Below, piece after piece: positions 9,349 through 17,544 of a DNA stretch of 64,000 nucleotides (its first letter is position 1; the number at the start of each line of letters is the position of its first letter). The notes under the pieces are model-generated. The model saw only the letters and a list, made by a program, of their open reading frames with translations, made no database searches and was not told the DNA's origin. Both the position numbers and the translations under genes were made by a program. Origin of the DNA: UBA6197 sp047638075. Lineage in GTDB: Bacteria; Pseudomonadota; Alphaproteobacteria; Rhodobacterales; Rhodobacteraceae. The stretch lies in contig NZ_JBLJBV010000014.1 in assembly GCF_047638075.1 (NCBI RefSeq), forward strand, positions 1 to 64,000. Direction: 5' to 3'.

Positions 9349-9363
9349 TTGCCATTTTGGCAA
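9349..9363. promoter_or_regulatory. Palindrome in the divergent tssA / DUF6484 promoter region
   Basis: A 6-3-6 palindrome TTGCCA-TTT-TGGCAA lies 51 bases before the tssA ATG in the gap between tssA and the divergent plus-strand gene. Its 12-base core TGCCATTTTGGC recurs at 48944-48955 before a glycosyltransferase operon. The symmetry and position fit an operator, but no regulator can be named. I saw no clear -35/-10 pair in the rest of the gap. Confidence 0.4.
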
Positions 9364-9530
9364 CAAAACCGAACAGAAGGATTTCCCGCATTTTGAAATG
9401 GCCCCGACACCGCATCGAGGGGCGTTTGCAAGGCAGATCTTTTTTACAGCAGGGGTAAACCGGTTCTTGGTAAATCGTCGTGCGCATGGGATAATCCATT
9501 ATGGATCTGAAATCGCTTTCGGAGAGCATC

Positions 9531-9950
9531 ATGGAAATCACGAAACAGGTGGACGGTGTCGTGATCGGGCTTTTTCTGGGCTTTGACAACGATGCGCCGC
9601 TGGTTGTCTTTCCCTCCAACCCGGCTGATCACGCTGTAACCGCACGGGCGCTTTGCACGCTTGGCGCGCAGGATGCCGGTTGCGAGGTGGCGCTTTTGTT
9701 TGAGGATGGTATGCTTGCGCGGCCACTTATTGTCGGGCGCATCATCGAGCCTGCACGCCAAAGCCCGCCGCATGTGGTTCACGACGGCAAAACAACCCGC
9801 ATCACCGCCAATGAGCGGATCGAGCTGCGGGTCGGCAAAGCCGCAATAATTCTGGAGAAGGACGGCCATATCACCATTCGCGGCACCCATCTGGTTAGCC
9901 ACGCCTCCGGCTCGAACCACGTTCGTGGCGGGTCGGTCAATCTGAACTGA
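9531..9950 (+). CDS. DUF6484 domain protein, T6SS-associated
   Basis: A protein of about 139 residues. It has an N-terminal beta-rich segment (VDGVVIGLFLGFDNDAPLVV) and a C-terminal segment resembling VgrG or gp45-type beta repeats (RITANERIELRVGKAAIILE, DGHITIRGTHLVSHASG). I place it in DUF6484, a family often found next to T6SS effector or spike genes. An ATG at 9501 is also open, but the ATG at 9531 has GGAGAGCATC directly upstream and is preferred. The stop overlaps the next start by one base (TGATG). The molecular role is not established; a spike or cargo accessory is a guess from context. Confidence 0.65.
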   Translation: MEITKQVDGVVIGLFLGFDNDAPLVVFPSNPADHAVTARALCTLGAQDAGCEVALLFEDGMLARPLIVGRIIEPARQSPPHVVHDGKTTRITANERIELRVGKAAIILEKDGHITIRGTHLVSHASGSNHVRGGSVNLN

Positions 9951-10297
9951 TGGCGGCGCCCATCCTCAAGGATATCGTGCGCCAGCACGCCGAAGCCGCC
10001 GCGCATCTGTGGCGCCTTTATGACTTTGCCCTGCTGAACCCCGACGACAACCCCGACATGGACGAAGAGCGGCTGGCCCGACTCGTCGCGCGTCTGGACG
10101 CCCATCTAGACGGGCTGCGCGTGGCCGGCGCCGAGGGCCAGAGCATCGCTGAGGCGCGCTACGCCGAATTCCCCGAAGCCGGCGAATTGTTCGTGCTGCG
10201 CATGTTGCAACCCGAGGCGCGCGGGCTGCTAATCGCGGATCTCGATCTGGACGGAGTGCGGACTTATCTGGCGGCAAAATCGCCCCTGCGAGATTAA
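9950..10297 (+). CDS. Truncated TIGR02270-like T6SS-associated protein
   Basis: This 115-residue protein matches, from memory, only the N-terminal part of the TIGR02270 family (IVRQHAEAAAHLWRLYDFAL, then LDAHLDGLRVAGAEGQ and EAGELFVLRML). Full members are about 400 residues with HEAT-like repeats downstream, and these are missing. The reading stops at 10297, 6 bases before the convergent gene at 10304, so the rest may have been lost when the effector module was inserted or rearranged. It is translationally coupled to the DUF6484 gene. It could also be a genuine short family member. Confidence 0.6.
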   Translation: MAAPILKDIVRQHAEAAAHLWRLYDFALLNPDDNPDMDEERLARLVARLDAHLDGLRVAGAEGQSIAEARYAEFPEAGELFVLRMLQPEARGLLIADLDLDGVRTYLAAKSPLRD

Positions 10298-10303
10298 CGA
10301 TAG

Positions 10304-11206
10304 TCATTCGACATTAATCCGGTCGATTCTTGTCCAAGCTGCACCATCGAACCGGAGCACATCCTTCTCTCCAAGGCTCCAGAGTACCTCTTTTCCTTTG
10401 CCAAGGTTGTAAAACGTCTTGGCAAGCAGCATCGCTTCTGGCACCGGCACAAACCCTTCGTCGGGCGTCCATGTCAACAAAGCACGTGTCATGGCGCAAT
10501 ATATCGCACCACGAAAATCCTGGAGCGCCCAGATGTCTCTTAGCGGGGCAGGCGGCGTATAGACGACAAATTCGTCACGTCGGCCCTTGGCCATGATCCC
10601 ATTTATACCACCTACATAAACATATCCGTCTTCGGCACAAACCACACTGAGAAAGGCCAGGTTCGTCGCGCATTGAACCCCGGTCCAGTGCGCGCCGTCA
10701 TACCACCAGATCATACCGTCACGGCCGGTGGCGTATATTTCGCTTTCGGAATACCCGCCAATAGATTCCAGATGGTTGTTCTGGAATTCATCGCTCATAT
10801 TGTCGCCCGGACCGAACTCTTCCCAATTGTCCGGACCCAGGCGCCGGTAAACCCGCAAGTTAGCGCCACACGCCACGATATCGCGCCCGGCCTCTGAAAC
10901 GCCCCGGATCGGCCATTCGTTCGGGTTGATCGTCTCAAGTGTTGTGGTGGTGCCCTCAATAATGATCGCTTCTGCATAGTGGCCCACTGCCACGCGTGTC
11001 TTGCCCCCATTGGCATAGGTAAGGTCGGAGACCGCAAAATCAAAATAGCCGAGTTCAGATGCGGTAGATGGGGACATTGAGTAGAGCACTGCATGCGGGT
11101 TCTCAAAATCATGGGCAAATTCATCTACGACCAAGGCGAAAAAGGCCTCATCGTCGCTGTGCACCGTGGCTCGTGTCAAAGAAGTGTTCTCAAGGATCGG
11201 CTTCAT
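10304..11206 (-). CDS. Unknown protein with propeller-like repeats; immunity candidate
   Basis: I do not recognise a family for this 300-residue protein. It has no signal peptide or membrane segment. It shows recurring beta-strand blocks with aromatic turns (WPIRGVSEAGRDIVACGANL, YSESEIYATGRDGMIWWYDG, SVVCAEDGYVYVGGINGIM, LRDIWALQDFRGAIYCAM), suggesting a beta-propeller of about six or seven blades. It lies 89 bases downstream of the nuclease effector gene on the same strand, the usual place for the cognate immunity gene. That role is inferred from position only. Regulatory or scaffold functions are alternatives. Confidence 0.5.
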   Translation of the reverse strand: MKPILENTSLTRATVHSDDEAFFALVVDEFAHDFENPHAVLYSMSPSTASELGYFDFAVSDLTYANGGKTRVAVGHYAEAIIIEGTTTTLETINPNEWPIRGVSEAGRDIVACGANLRVYRRLGPDNWEEFGPGDNMSDEFQNNHLESIGGYSESEIYATGRDGMIWWYDGAHWTGVQCATNLAFLSVVCAEDGYVYVGGINGIMAKGRRDEFVVYTPPAPLRDIWALQDFRGAIYCAMTRALLTWTPDEGFVPVPEAMLLAKTFYNLGKGKEVLWSLGEKDVLRFDGAAWTRIDRINVE

Positions 11207-11295
11207 TCTTCACCTCCAAAAACATGCCAAAGCCGATGTTACGCGTTTCGACACATCGTCGCCATTCGACCGCATGTCGAAACGTTTCAGCCAAC

Positions 11296-12567
11296 CTAAC
11301 CACTTAGCCAACTGGACCGCAGTGACGCATACACTCTGGCAGGTCCCTCCTCAGCAGACCCTTTGCCGCATTTATCCGCCCTGAGGGGTTGGTCGGGCTT
11401 CATGCCCAATTGATCACAGTGATAAGAGTCCAGTTGGGCTTTCAGGCAGGCTTCACTGCAGTTTGAGCAGGGAAAGATCACTGCATGAGACCTGATAGCT
11501 TCGTCGCGCATTTCCTCGTAGGTAAGGCTCGGCAATTCCTGCTTGCCAGGCGTAGATCCCATAATGGGTATTTCGACACCCTCTGCTGCGTTCTCGGAAA
11601 TAAATGCACTCATCTCTGTGTGCATCATGCCATGCGAGCCAGTTGTGTTGGAACACCCTTCCGCGCAGACACAAGGTGCGCTGGTCGCCTTGTAACCGGG
11701 AGGGGCCTTGTAATCTGACGGCACAGGGTTGGGTGATGGACAGATGTCTATGGGAAAGTCGCCGGGCTCAATTGTTCCCTCACCCCGGCCATTGTTATAA
11801 AATGCCGAAGCCGGCACCATGTGGTGCCCGGTCTGGCCCGGGCAAGGGCATTGGTTCTCGCTGCCCTTCTTCGGCAAGACGCAGGCCAGCGCAGCAAGGC
11901 ATGGATCCAACTGCGCCGTATCCGCCATTTCAATGAGGTCCGCATTGTCCCGAAAACTCGATCCCATGACCGGGATTGTCGTGTTATAGCCATCCCTGGT
12001 TCCCATTATGTTGCCGCGTTCCCCGACTTTCAGGTCCAGCGCTGCCTTCTTGCAGGCCGCGTCGATGCCGGCCTGATCGCCGCACGCCTCATCGGCGTCT
12101 TTCTTGTCGCCTTCGCAGGGGTCTACACCGCCGGGCATATGCGGCGCTCCGATCTTGGGCCATGGCACGACATTCGGCGGCGAGCCATGGTTGTTGGTCG
12201 AGATGTCCGAGAAGCGCGTCAGGTTTTCACCCTCGGCCTTCACGTTCATCGAAAACGCCTGGCTATAGCTTTTGCCGGTGTTCTTGGAACTGATCACGCC
12301 CTTCTTGGCCGCCGCACCCGCCTCGTCGCCGGTGGTTTTGGTGAAGTAGGATATGTTCTTCTGGTTAACCGTCTTGCCGCCGATCTTGACCGTGCCGGTG
12401 CCTTTGTCGGTGTCGCTGTCCATGCCGAAATTTGGATAGGGGATCGGCACGCCGGGCGGGGTTGGCGGGGCCTCGGGCGGGGTCATGCAGACATCGGGAA
12501 AAGCTGCGAGGATCTTGTTGGCCTGCGCCTGGCACGAGACTTCCAGCTTGTTCGCGAAAACAGTCAT
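11296..12567 (-). CDS. PAAR-like (DUF4150) T6SS effector with GHH-type nuclease domain
   Basis: This 423-residue protein has an N-terminal PAAR-like DUF4150 domain (about residues 1-125: MTVFANKLEVSCQA, the Pro-rich PPTPPGVPIPYPNFGM, then TKTTGDEAGAA and KKGVISSKNTGKSYSQAFSM). Such domains cap the VgrG spike. The C-terminal half has a histidine signature, TGHHMVPASAF at about residue 245, and a second motif GSHGMMHTEMSAF near 315, with many cysteines (about 20 in the chain). This resembles the GHH-signature HNH/endonuclease VII toxins. It overlaps the ketosynthase-like gene by 4 bases. A DNase role in target cells is inferred. Confidence 0.75.
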   Translation of the reverse strand: MTVFANKLEVSCQAQANKILAAFPDVCMTPPEAPPTPPGVPIPYPNFGMDSDTDKGTGTVKIGGKTVNQKNISYFTKTTGDEAGAAAKKGVISSKNTGKSYSQAFSMNVKAEGENLTRFSDISTNNHGSPPNVVPWPKIGAPHMPGGVDPCEGDKKDADEACGDQAGIDAACKKAALDLKVGERGNIMGTRDGYNTTIPVMGSSFRDNADLIEMADTAQLDPCLAALACVLPKKGSENQCPCPGQTGHHMVPASAFYNNGRGEGTIEPGDFPIDICPSPNPVPSDYKAPPGYKATSAPCVCAEGCSNTTGSHGMMHTEMSAFISENAAEGVEIPIMGSTPGKQELPSLTYEEMRDEAIRSHAVIFPCSNCSEACLKAQLDSYHCDQLGMKPDQPLRADKCGKGSAEEGPARVYASLRSSWLSG

Positions 12568-13604
12568 GCCGCCACCCTTGCGCGCGCAGCGGCCTGCAAG
12601 ATTGCCGCGCCACAGGCACCGTCATCGCCGCTGGCCTCGATCAATGCCACCTCACCCGCAAGATAGCCGCGTTCAAACGCCGTCAGCCCCCAACCTACCA
12701 TCAGCGGCACAATCGCAGCGCCGACGTTGCCGATACAATCCGTCGGCGTCCAGATGGCCTGCGGGGCGCGGTGCAGGCGCATGGTGCGCTGCATCGCGAG
12801 CGCGCTTTGCTTGAAAAAATACGCCTCGCCGGTCAGATCGCTGATACGAAGATCAACCTGACCGAAATCATCCAGCCCCGCAGCCGTCATGGCGTCGCGG
12901 TAGGCCTGGGTCATACCGTCGGCGCGCAGGGGCCTGTCCTTGGGGTTATAAAGAAACGCCTCTTCGCGGGCGAGGGCCAACCCCGTCAGCGCAAAATGCT
13001 GCGGCCTACCCGCACTGCACAGGATTGCCGCGGCCGCCTCGCCGGGGATAAAGCCGTTGGCCACATCGGCGGTCAGCAGCCTTTGTTCACGCAGATAATG
13101 CGCGATCGTCGGCCCGCTCAGCAGGTTATCGGCCCCCACTATCAACGCATGGGGCGCCTCATCACGCTGAAACATCCGTCGAACCCTTTCCAGCGCCACC
13201 AGCCCAGAGGGGCGGCCGTGGCTGACCACATGCAGCCGGGTGCGGGCTGGCAGGCCAGCGTATTCCAAGACCCGTTGGCCAAAGCGTTCAACATTGCGCA
13301 CCGGACGGCCGGGCCGCGACGGCTCGGCCAGACACAGCACGATGTGCAGACCCTCCGGTGCCACCCCCTGCCCGTCCAGCGCATCGACAACCGCGCCCGC
13401 CGCCAGATGCGCCAGCCGCTTTTCGCCCACCCAGTCACGCGGCAAGGGAACCGGCGCACCAATCAGCCAAGCGCCGCCCGGCGTTATGAATTGCGTCTCT
13501 TGAAACCCGTCAATCCCGGCGCGCATCGCGGCTGTTGTCGCCAGCGCGTTCAGCCCCACCGCGGTTACCATGCCGGACCCGATGATATTGACGCACCTGC
13601 TCAT
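12564..13604 (-). CDS. Degenerate beta-ketoacyl-synthase-like protein of a T6SS effector module
   Basis: This 346-residue protein has the thiolase/ketosynthase fold: IIGSGMVTAVGLNA at the start, a nucleophile-elbow region, GADNLLSG, and PTDCIGNVGAA near the C-terminus. Where active ketosynthases have a T-A-C-x-S nucleophile before (L/A)xALxxA, this protein reads SHGRPSGLVAL, so the catalytic cysteine is absent and condensation activity is unlikely. It is flanked by DUF2169 and DUF4150 genes, each with a 4-base overlap. Genes of this type recur beside DUF2169/DUF4150 pairs in proteobacterial T6SS clusters. A chaperone or adaptor role is inferred. Confidence 0.75.
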   Translation of the reverse strand: MSRCVNIIGSGMVTAVGLNALATTAAMRAGIDGFQETQFITPGGAWLIGAPVPLPRDWVGEKRLAHLAAGAVVDALDGQGVAPEGLHIVLCLAEPSRPGRPVRNVERFGQRVLEYAGLPARTRLHVVSHGRPSGLVALERVRRMFQRDEAPHALIVGADNLLSGPTIAHYLREQRLLTADVANGFIPGEAAAAILCSAGRPQHFALTGLALAREEAFLYNPKDRPLRADGMTQAYRDAMTAAGLDDFGQVDLRISDLTGEAYFFKQSALAMQRTMRLHRAPQAIWTPTDCIGNVGAAIVPLMVGWGLTAFERGYLAGEVALIEASGDDGACGAAILQAAARARVAA

Positions 13605-14683
13605 CTATCAATCCTCGCCAGCGACAGATAGCGCTTGCCTTGCGCCTTGGCGCGCACCAACCCCTTACGCGGCAGGCCAATCCAGGTTTCGGTAAATTCG
13701 GTGATGATGCGCCTCATCGGCACATCTACCCGCCACAGCATCGACAGCTTGCGCGCTTCGGTGTCAAAAATCAGCGTGTCGGGGTAAAGCATGCCGTCAA
13801 ACGCGGTTTCCCATCCGCGAAATATCCGCACCGGCAGCGCGGGATCGGGCAGGCGAAAGGCCTCGCGCCCCGAAGGGGTCAGGTTCAGCAATACGATGTC
13901 TTGCGCGCGCTGCGGCTTGGCGATCTGCTGATCCTCACCGACCTGCTGGTAATAGCGTTCGTCAAAATCGCGCGGCAGGAAAGGAAACACATTGTCTTGC
14001 CAGTGCTGATCAAAGGTGCCGCCAAAGCGCAACCGATCTGCCCGACCGCGCCAGATGGGCCCCAGCGCCATCGGGCGATATTCCTCATAGGGCGAGGTTA
14101 CCGGCACGCCGACTTCCTCGGTCAGGGGCAAGGGTTGGCCCGACAGTCTGGCCTGATTGCGAAACGTGGCAAAGCCGCGGCCGTGGGGGTTGGCCATGTA
14201 GGCGGGCGGTTTGGGGTCTTCGGGGGCAAGCCGGTCAACACCGCCAAACGCAGTGTCATAGCCAAATTCAGCGCGGGTAAAGGGGTAGGGCTCGGTTGCG
14301 CGTACCGAAGGGCCGATCACGCGCCACTCGCGATGACCGACAACGTGGAAACTTTTCTGCCAGCCCCCCACGCGCAGACCAACCTGCACGCGCGCGGCCT
14401 TGCGGCCCTTGGGGGCGTAGGCGGCACCCTGCACCACGATATCACATCTTGGCTTGCGAAAGGCGAAATCGGTTTCCCAGCGGGTCGCGGAAAACCCCGG
14501 CTCGCCCGTCGGCTCATCAGCGGTGATCAGCGGCAGCTGTAACGCCGCCGGGGTTGGCACCGCGCCGCTAAGCACAGGAAAATCAAAACTGCCCTTGATA
14601 ACCAGGACGAAATGTTCGCGCCCGGCCACATCCATACCCATGGTGTGCTGGTGCAGATATCCGGGGCGGTTGAAAACCTTCAT
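13601..14683 (-). CDS. DUF2169 protein, putative effector adaptor
   Basis: This 360-residue protein matches DUF2169: an N-terminal GMDVAGREHFVLVIKGSFDF, the VGHREWRVIGPSVRATEPYPFTR region (about 120-140), AFGGVDRLAPEDPKPPAYMANP, GRGFATF, and GPIWRGRADRLRFGGTFDQHW. DUF2169 proteins in Agrobacterium and others are linked to loading of PAAR-like DUF4150 effectors onto VgrG. The start has GAGGTGGC upstream. It sits 6 bases after tssH and overlaps the ketosynthase-like gene by 4 bases, so the effector module is transcribed with the ClpV gene. Confidence 0.82.
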   Translation of the reverse strand: MKVFNRPGYLHQHTMGMDVAGREHFVLVIKGSFDFPVLSGAVPTPAALQLPLITADEPTGEPGFSATRWETDFAFRKPRCDIVVQGAAYAPKGRKAARVQVGLRVGGWQKSFHVVGHREWRVIGPSVRATEPYPFTRAEFGYDTAFGGVDRLAPEDPKPPAYMANPHGRGFATFRNQARLSGQPLPLTEEVGVPVTSPYEEYRPMALGPIWRGRADRLRFGGTFDQHWQDNVFPFLPRDFDERYYQQVGEDQQIAKPQRAQDIVLLNLTPSGREAFRLPDPALPVRIFRGWETAFDGMLYPDTLIFDTEARKLSMLWRVDVPMRRIITEFTETWIGLPRKGLVRAKAQGKRYLSLARIDR

Positions 14684-14689
14684 GCCACC

Positions 14690-17404
14690 TCACTCGAAGT
14701 TATAGCCAAAGCCCTCAGCGCCGCCCGTCACTGTCACCTTGTTCAATTCGCGCCCCTCAAGCCGATAGTTGAGGATGCGGCGGCTAAGTTCCGGCATCAG
14801 GGTATTGGTCAGGATCGCGTCGATCATCCGCCCACCGCTTTCGATTTCGGTGCAGCGGTCCTTGATTACCTGCATCGCACCGTCACCGATAACCAGCTCG
14901 GCACCGTAGCCTTCGCCCAGACGCCGGGCCAGACTGCGCAGTTTTTGGGTGGCAATCGCCTCGATCATCGTATCAGACAGCGGAAAATACGGGATCGCCA
15001 CGACCCGCCCCAAAAGCGCAGCGGGAAACACCCTAAGCAACGGCGCACGCAGTGCCACCCCCAGTTCATCGGCATCTGCGCGTTGCCGGCCGTCTGCCGT
15101 CATCGCCATGATTTCCTCGGACCCGACATTGGTGGTCAACAAGATCAGCGTATTTTTGAAATCTATCCGTCGGCCTTCGCTATCGTCCATCATCCCCTTG
15201 TCGAACACCTGAAAAAAGATCTCGTGCACATCGGGGTGGGCCTTTTCGACCTCATCCAGCAAAATCACCGAATAGGGCCGGCGCCGCACCGCCTCGGTCA
15301 GGATACCGCCCTTGCCATAGCCGACATAGCCCGGTGGCGCGCCTTTCAGGGTCGATACGGTGTGTGCCTCCTGAAATTCGCTCATGTTGATGGAAATAAG
15401 ATTGTTTTCGCCACCATACATCAGTTCGGCCAAGGCCAGTGCGGTTTCGGTCTTGCCCACGCCCGAGGGGCCACACAGCATGAACACCCCAACCGGCTTT
15501 TCGGGCGATTTCAGCCCGGCGGCAGAGGTCTGAATGCGGTTGGCAATCATTTCCATGGCGTGATCCTGCCCGACCACCCGTTCGCCCAGCATGGCCGCCA
15601 GTGTCAACGCGCGTTCGGTCTGGCTGGTCAGCATCCGGCCCAGTGGAATGCCGGTCCAGTCCTGCACCACTGACCCCACGGCCAGCCGGTCCACCGATGG
15701 CAGGATAAGCGGCGTTTCACCCTGCGCAGCCGAAAGCGTGGCCATACGCTCTTTCAACGTGGCAAGAGCGCCCGCGCGATCAAATGGCGCGGCCTCTGGC
15801 GCGTCCGGATCGTCAGGATCGTTGGTCGCGTCATCCGCATCGCCCAGATCGCCGGTCTCATCCACCGCAGCGCCCAGCCCCCGCAGTTGTGCCCGCAGAT
15901 CAAGGATTTCAGCGACAATCGCCTTTTCAGCGTCCCAACGCAGGTTGGCCGCGTCAAATACGGCAACCGCGTCGGCCAAGGCAGCCTCAACCGCCGCCTT
16001 TCGCGTGGCAACGTCGATGCCGATGGCCTCTTCACGCCCGATGATGCCTTGTTCTATCTCCAGCGCGTCAAGACGGCGGCGCGCATCCTCGACCTCTGCC
16101 GGGGTGGCGTGCTGACTGACCGCGACACGGGCGCAGGCGGTATCCAGAAGGCTGATCGCCTTGTCGGGCAATTGGCGGCTGGGGATATAGCGGTGCGACA
16201 GCTTGACCGCCGCCTCGATCGCCTCATCCAGCAGTTCAACGCGGTGATGTTTTTCCAGCACCCCGGCAATGCCGCGGCACATCAGCATCGCCTTGGCCTC
16301 GTCGGGTTCTTCGACCTTGACCACCTGAAATCGCCGCGTAAGGGCCGGGTCGGGCTCAATATGTTGCTTGTATTCGGCCCAGGTGGTTGCGGCAACGGTG
16401 CGCAACTCTCCGCGTGCCAGTGCCGGTTTCAGCAGGTTTGCCGCGTCGCCCGTTCCGGCAGAGCCCCCCGCCCCGATCAGCGTATGGGCCTCGTCAATGA
16501 ACAGGATGATGGGCCGGTCGCTGGATTGCACCTCTTCGATCACCGCTTTCAGGCGTTTTTCAAACTCTCCCTTCACGCTCGCCCCGGCCTGCATCAGGCC
16601 AATGTCAAGCATCTGCAAATCCACATTGCGCAGTTGCGGCGGCACATCGCCTTTGGCCAGCCGCTGCGCAAAACCCTCCACCACCGCCGTCTTGCCCACG
16701 CCCGCCTCGCCGGTCAGGATCGGGTTGTTTTGCTTGCGCCGCATCAGGATGTCGATGATCTGGCGGATCTCGGGATCGCGCCCCATCACCGGGTCCATCT
16801 TGCCCGCGCGTGCGCGCTCGGTCAGGTTGGTGGCATATAGTGCCAGCGCCGATTTGCCGCCCGGTACCTTTTTCGTACCCGGTTCGGGGGTATCGCTTGC
16901 AGCGCCACGTTCGATTGAATCGGCCAGAAGATTGTTCAGATCGGCGGCCATTACGGCGGCGTCAAACTTGTCAAACTCCAGACTGATCTTGAACAGCAAC
17001 CCCTCCAACACCGGCACATCAAGCGCCGCCAAAAGCACATAGGCCGAACGCACCGTATCATCGCCAAATTCAAAGGTGCCGTAATTCCACGCCTCCTGGA
17101 TTGCACGAAAGATGTGGTCTGAAAATTCCTCGACCGACCCTGCACCATGGGGCAGCGCATCAAGGGCGCGCAGGATATCACCGTTGAACTTGTGGCGGTC
17201 CACGCCGGCCGCTTCCATCAACAGCGCGAAATCCGCGCCTTCGGTATCTGCCAGGGTGGTGATGAAATGGACCAGCTCCACATAGGGGTTGCCGCGTCGC
17301 TTGGCCGATTGCGCCGCCTCGGAAAAAGCCTTGAGGCAGGTCGGATTCAGCTTGCCCACCAGCTCTTTGCGTTTGATCGTTCCATTGGATCCACGTGCAG
17401 CCAT
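14690..17404 (-). CDS. tssH: T6SS AAA+ ATPase TssH (ClpV)
   Basis: This 904-residue protein is a double-ring Clp/Hsp100 ATPase. The N-terminal domain (about 1-160; LVGKLNPTCLKAFSEAAQSAKRR, then NPYVELVHFI) is of ClpV type. The first AAA module has Walker A GEAGVGKTA and Walker B ILFIDEAH; the middle region is the coiled-coil part. The second module has GPSGVGKTE and VILLDEVEKAHPDV. ClpV unfolds contracted TssBC sheath for recycling. A ribosome binding site AAAGGACG precedes the ATG. It heads the block that also encodes the DUF2169/DUF4150 effector module. Confidence 0.94.
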   Translation of the reverse strand: MAARGSNGTIKRKELVGKLNPTCLKAFSEAAQSAKRRGNPYVELVHFITTLADTEGADFALLMEAAGVDRHKFNGDILRALDALPHGAGSVEEFSDHIFRAIQEAWNYGTFEFGDDTVRSAYVLLAALDVPVLEGLLFKISLEFDKFDAAVMAADLNNLLADSIERGAASDTPEPGTKKVPGGKSALALYATNLTERARAGKMDPVMGRDPEIRQIIDILMRRKQNNPILTGEAGVGKTAVVEGFAQRLAKGDVPPQLRNVDLQMLDIGLMQAGASVKGEFEKRLKAVIEEVQSSDRPIILFIDEAHTLIGAGGSAGTGDAANLLKPALARGELRTVAATTWAEYKQHIEPDPALTRRFQVVKVEEPDEAKAMLMCRGIAGVLEKHHRVELLDEAIEAAVKLSHRYIPSRQLPDKAISLLDTACARVAVSQHATPAEVEDARRRLDALEIEQGIIGREEAIGIDVATRKAAVEAALADAVAVFDAANLRWDAEKAIVAEILDLRAQLRGLGAAVDETGDLGDADDATNDPDDPDAPEAAPFDRAGALATLKERMATLSAAQGETPLILPSVDRLAVGSVVQDWTGIPLGRMLTSQTERALTLAAMLGERVVGQDHAMEMIANRIQTSAAGLKSPEKPVGVFMLCGPSGVGKTETALALAELMYGGENNLISINMSEFQEAHTVSTLKGAPPGYVGYGKGGILTEAVRRRPYSVILLDEVEKAHPDVHEIFFQVFDKGMMDDSEGRRIDFKNTLILLTTNVGSEEIMAMTADGRQRADADELGVALRAPLLRVFPAALLGRVVAIPYFPLSDTMIEAIATQKLRSLARRLGEGYGAELVIGDGAMQVIKDRCTEIESGGRMIDAILTNTLMPELSRRILNYRLEGRELNKVTVTGGAEGFGYNFE

Positions 17405-17544
17405 CTAGCGGCGTCCTTTCGTGCAATCTGATGTATCAAAGCAATAGTCGAAATTTGGGCGAACCAGACTCATACGCTATGGTAGACTGAAATTCGGTTT
17501 GAATCGACAGTTTTGAACAAATCTCACCAAGAGAGGATCGTTTC
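17405..17544. promoter_or_regulatory. Divergent promoter region between tssH and the kinase gene
   Basis: This 140-base AT-richer gap separates the divergently transcribed tssH and kinase genes, so it must carry promoters for both, or upstream signals. The kinase start has AAGAGAGGATCG upstream. I could not assign a clear -35/-10 pair, and the palindrome seen before tssA is absent. Confidence 0.4.
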
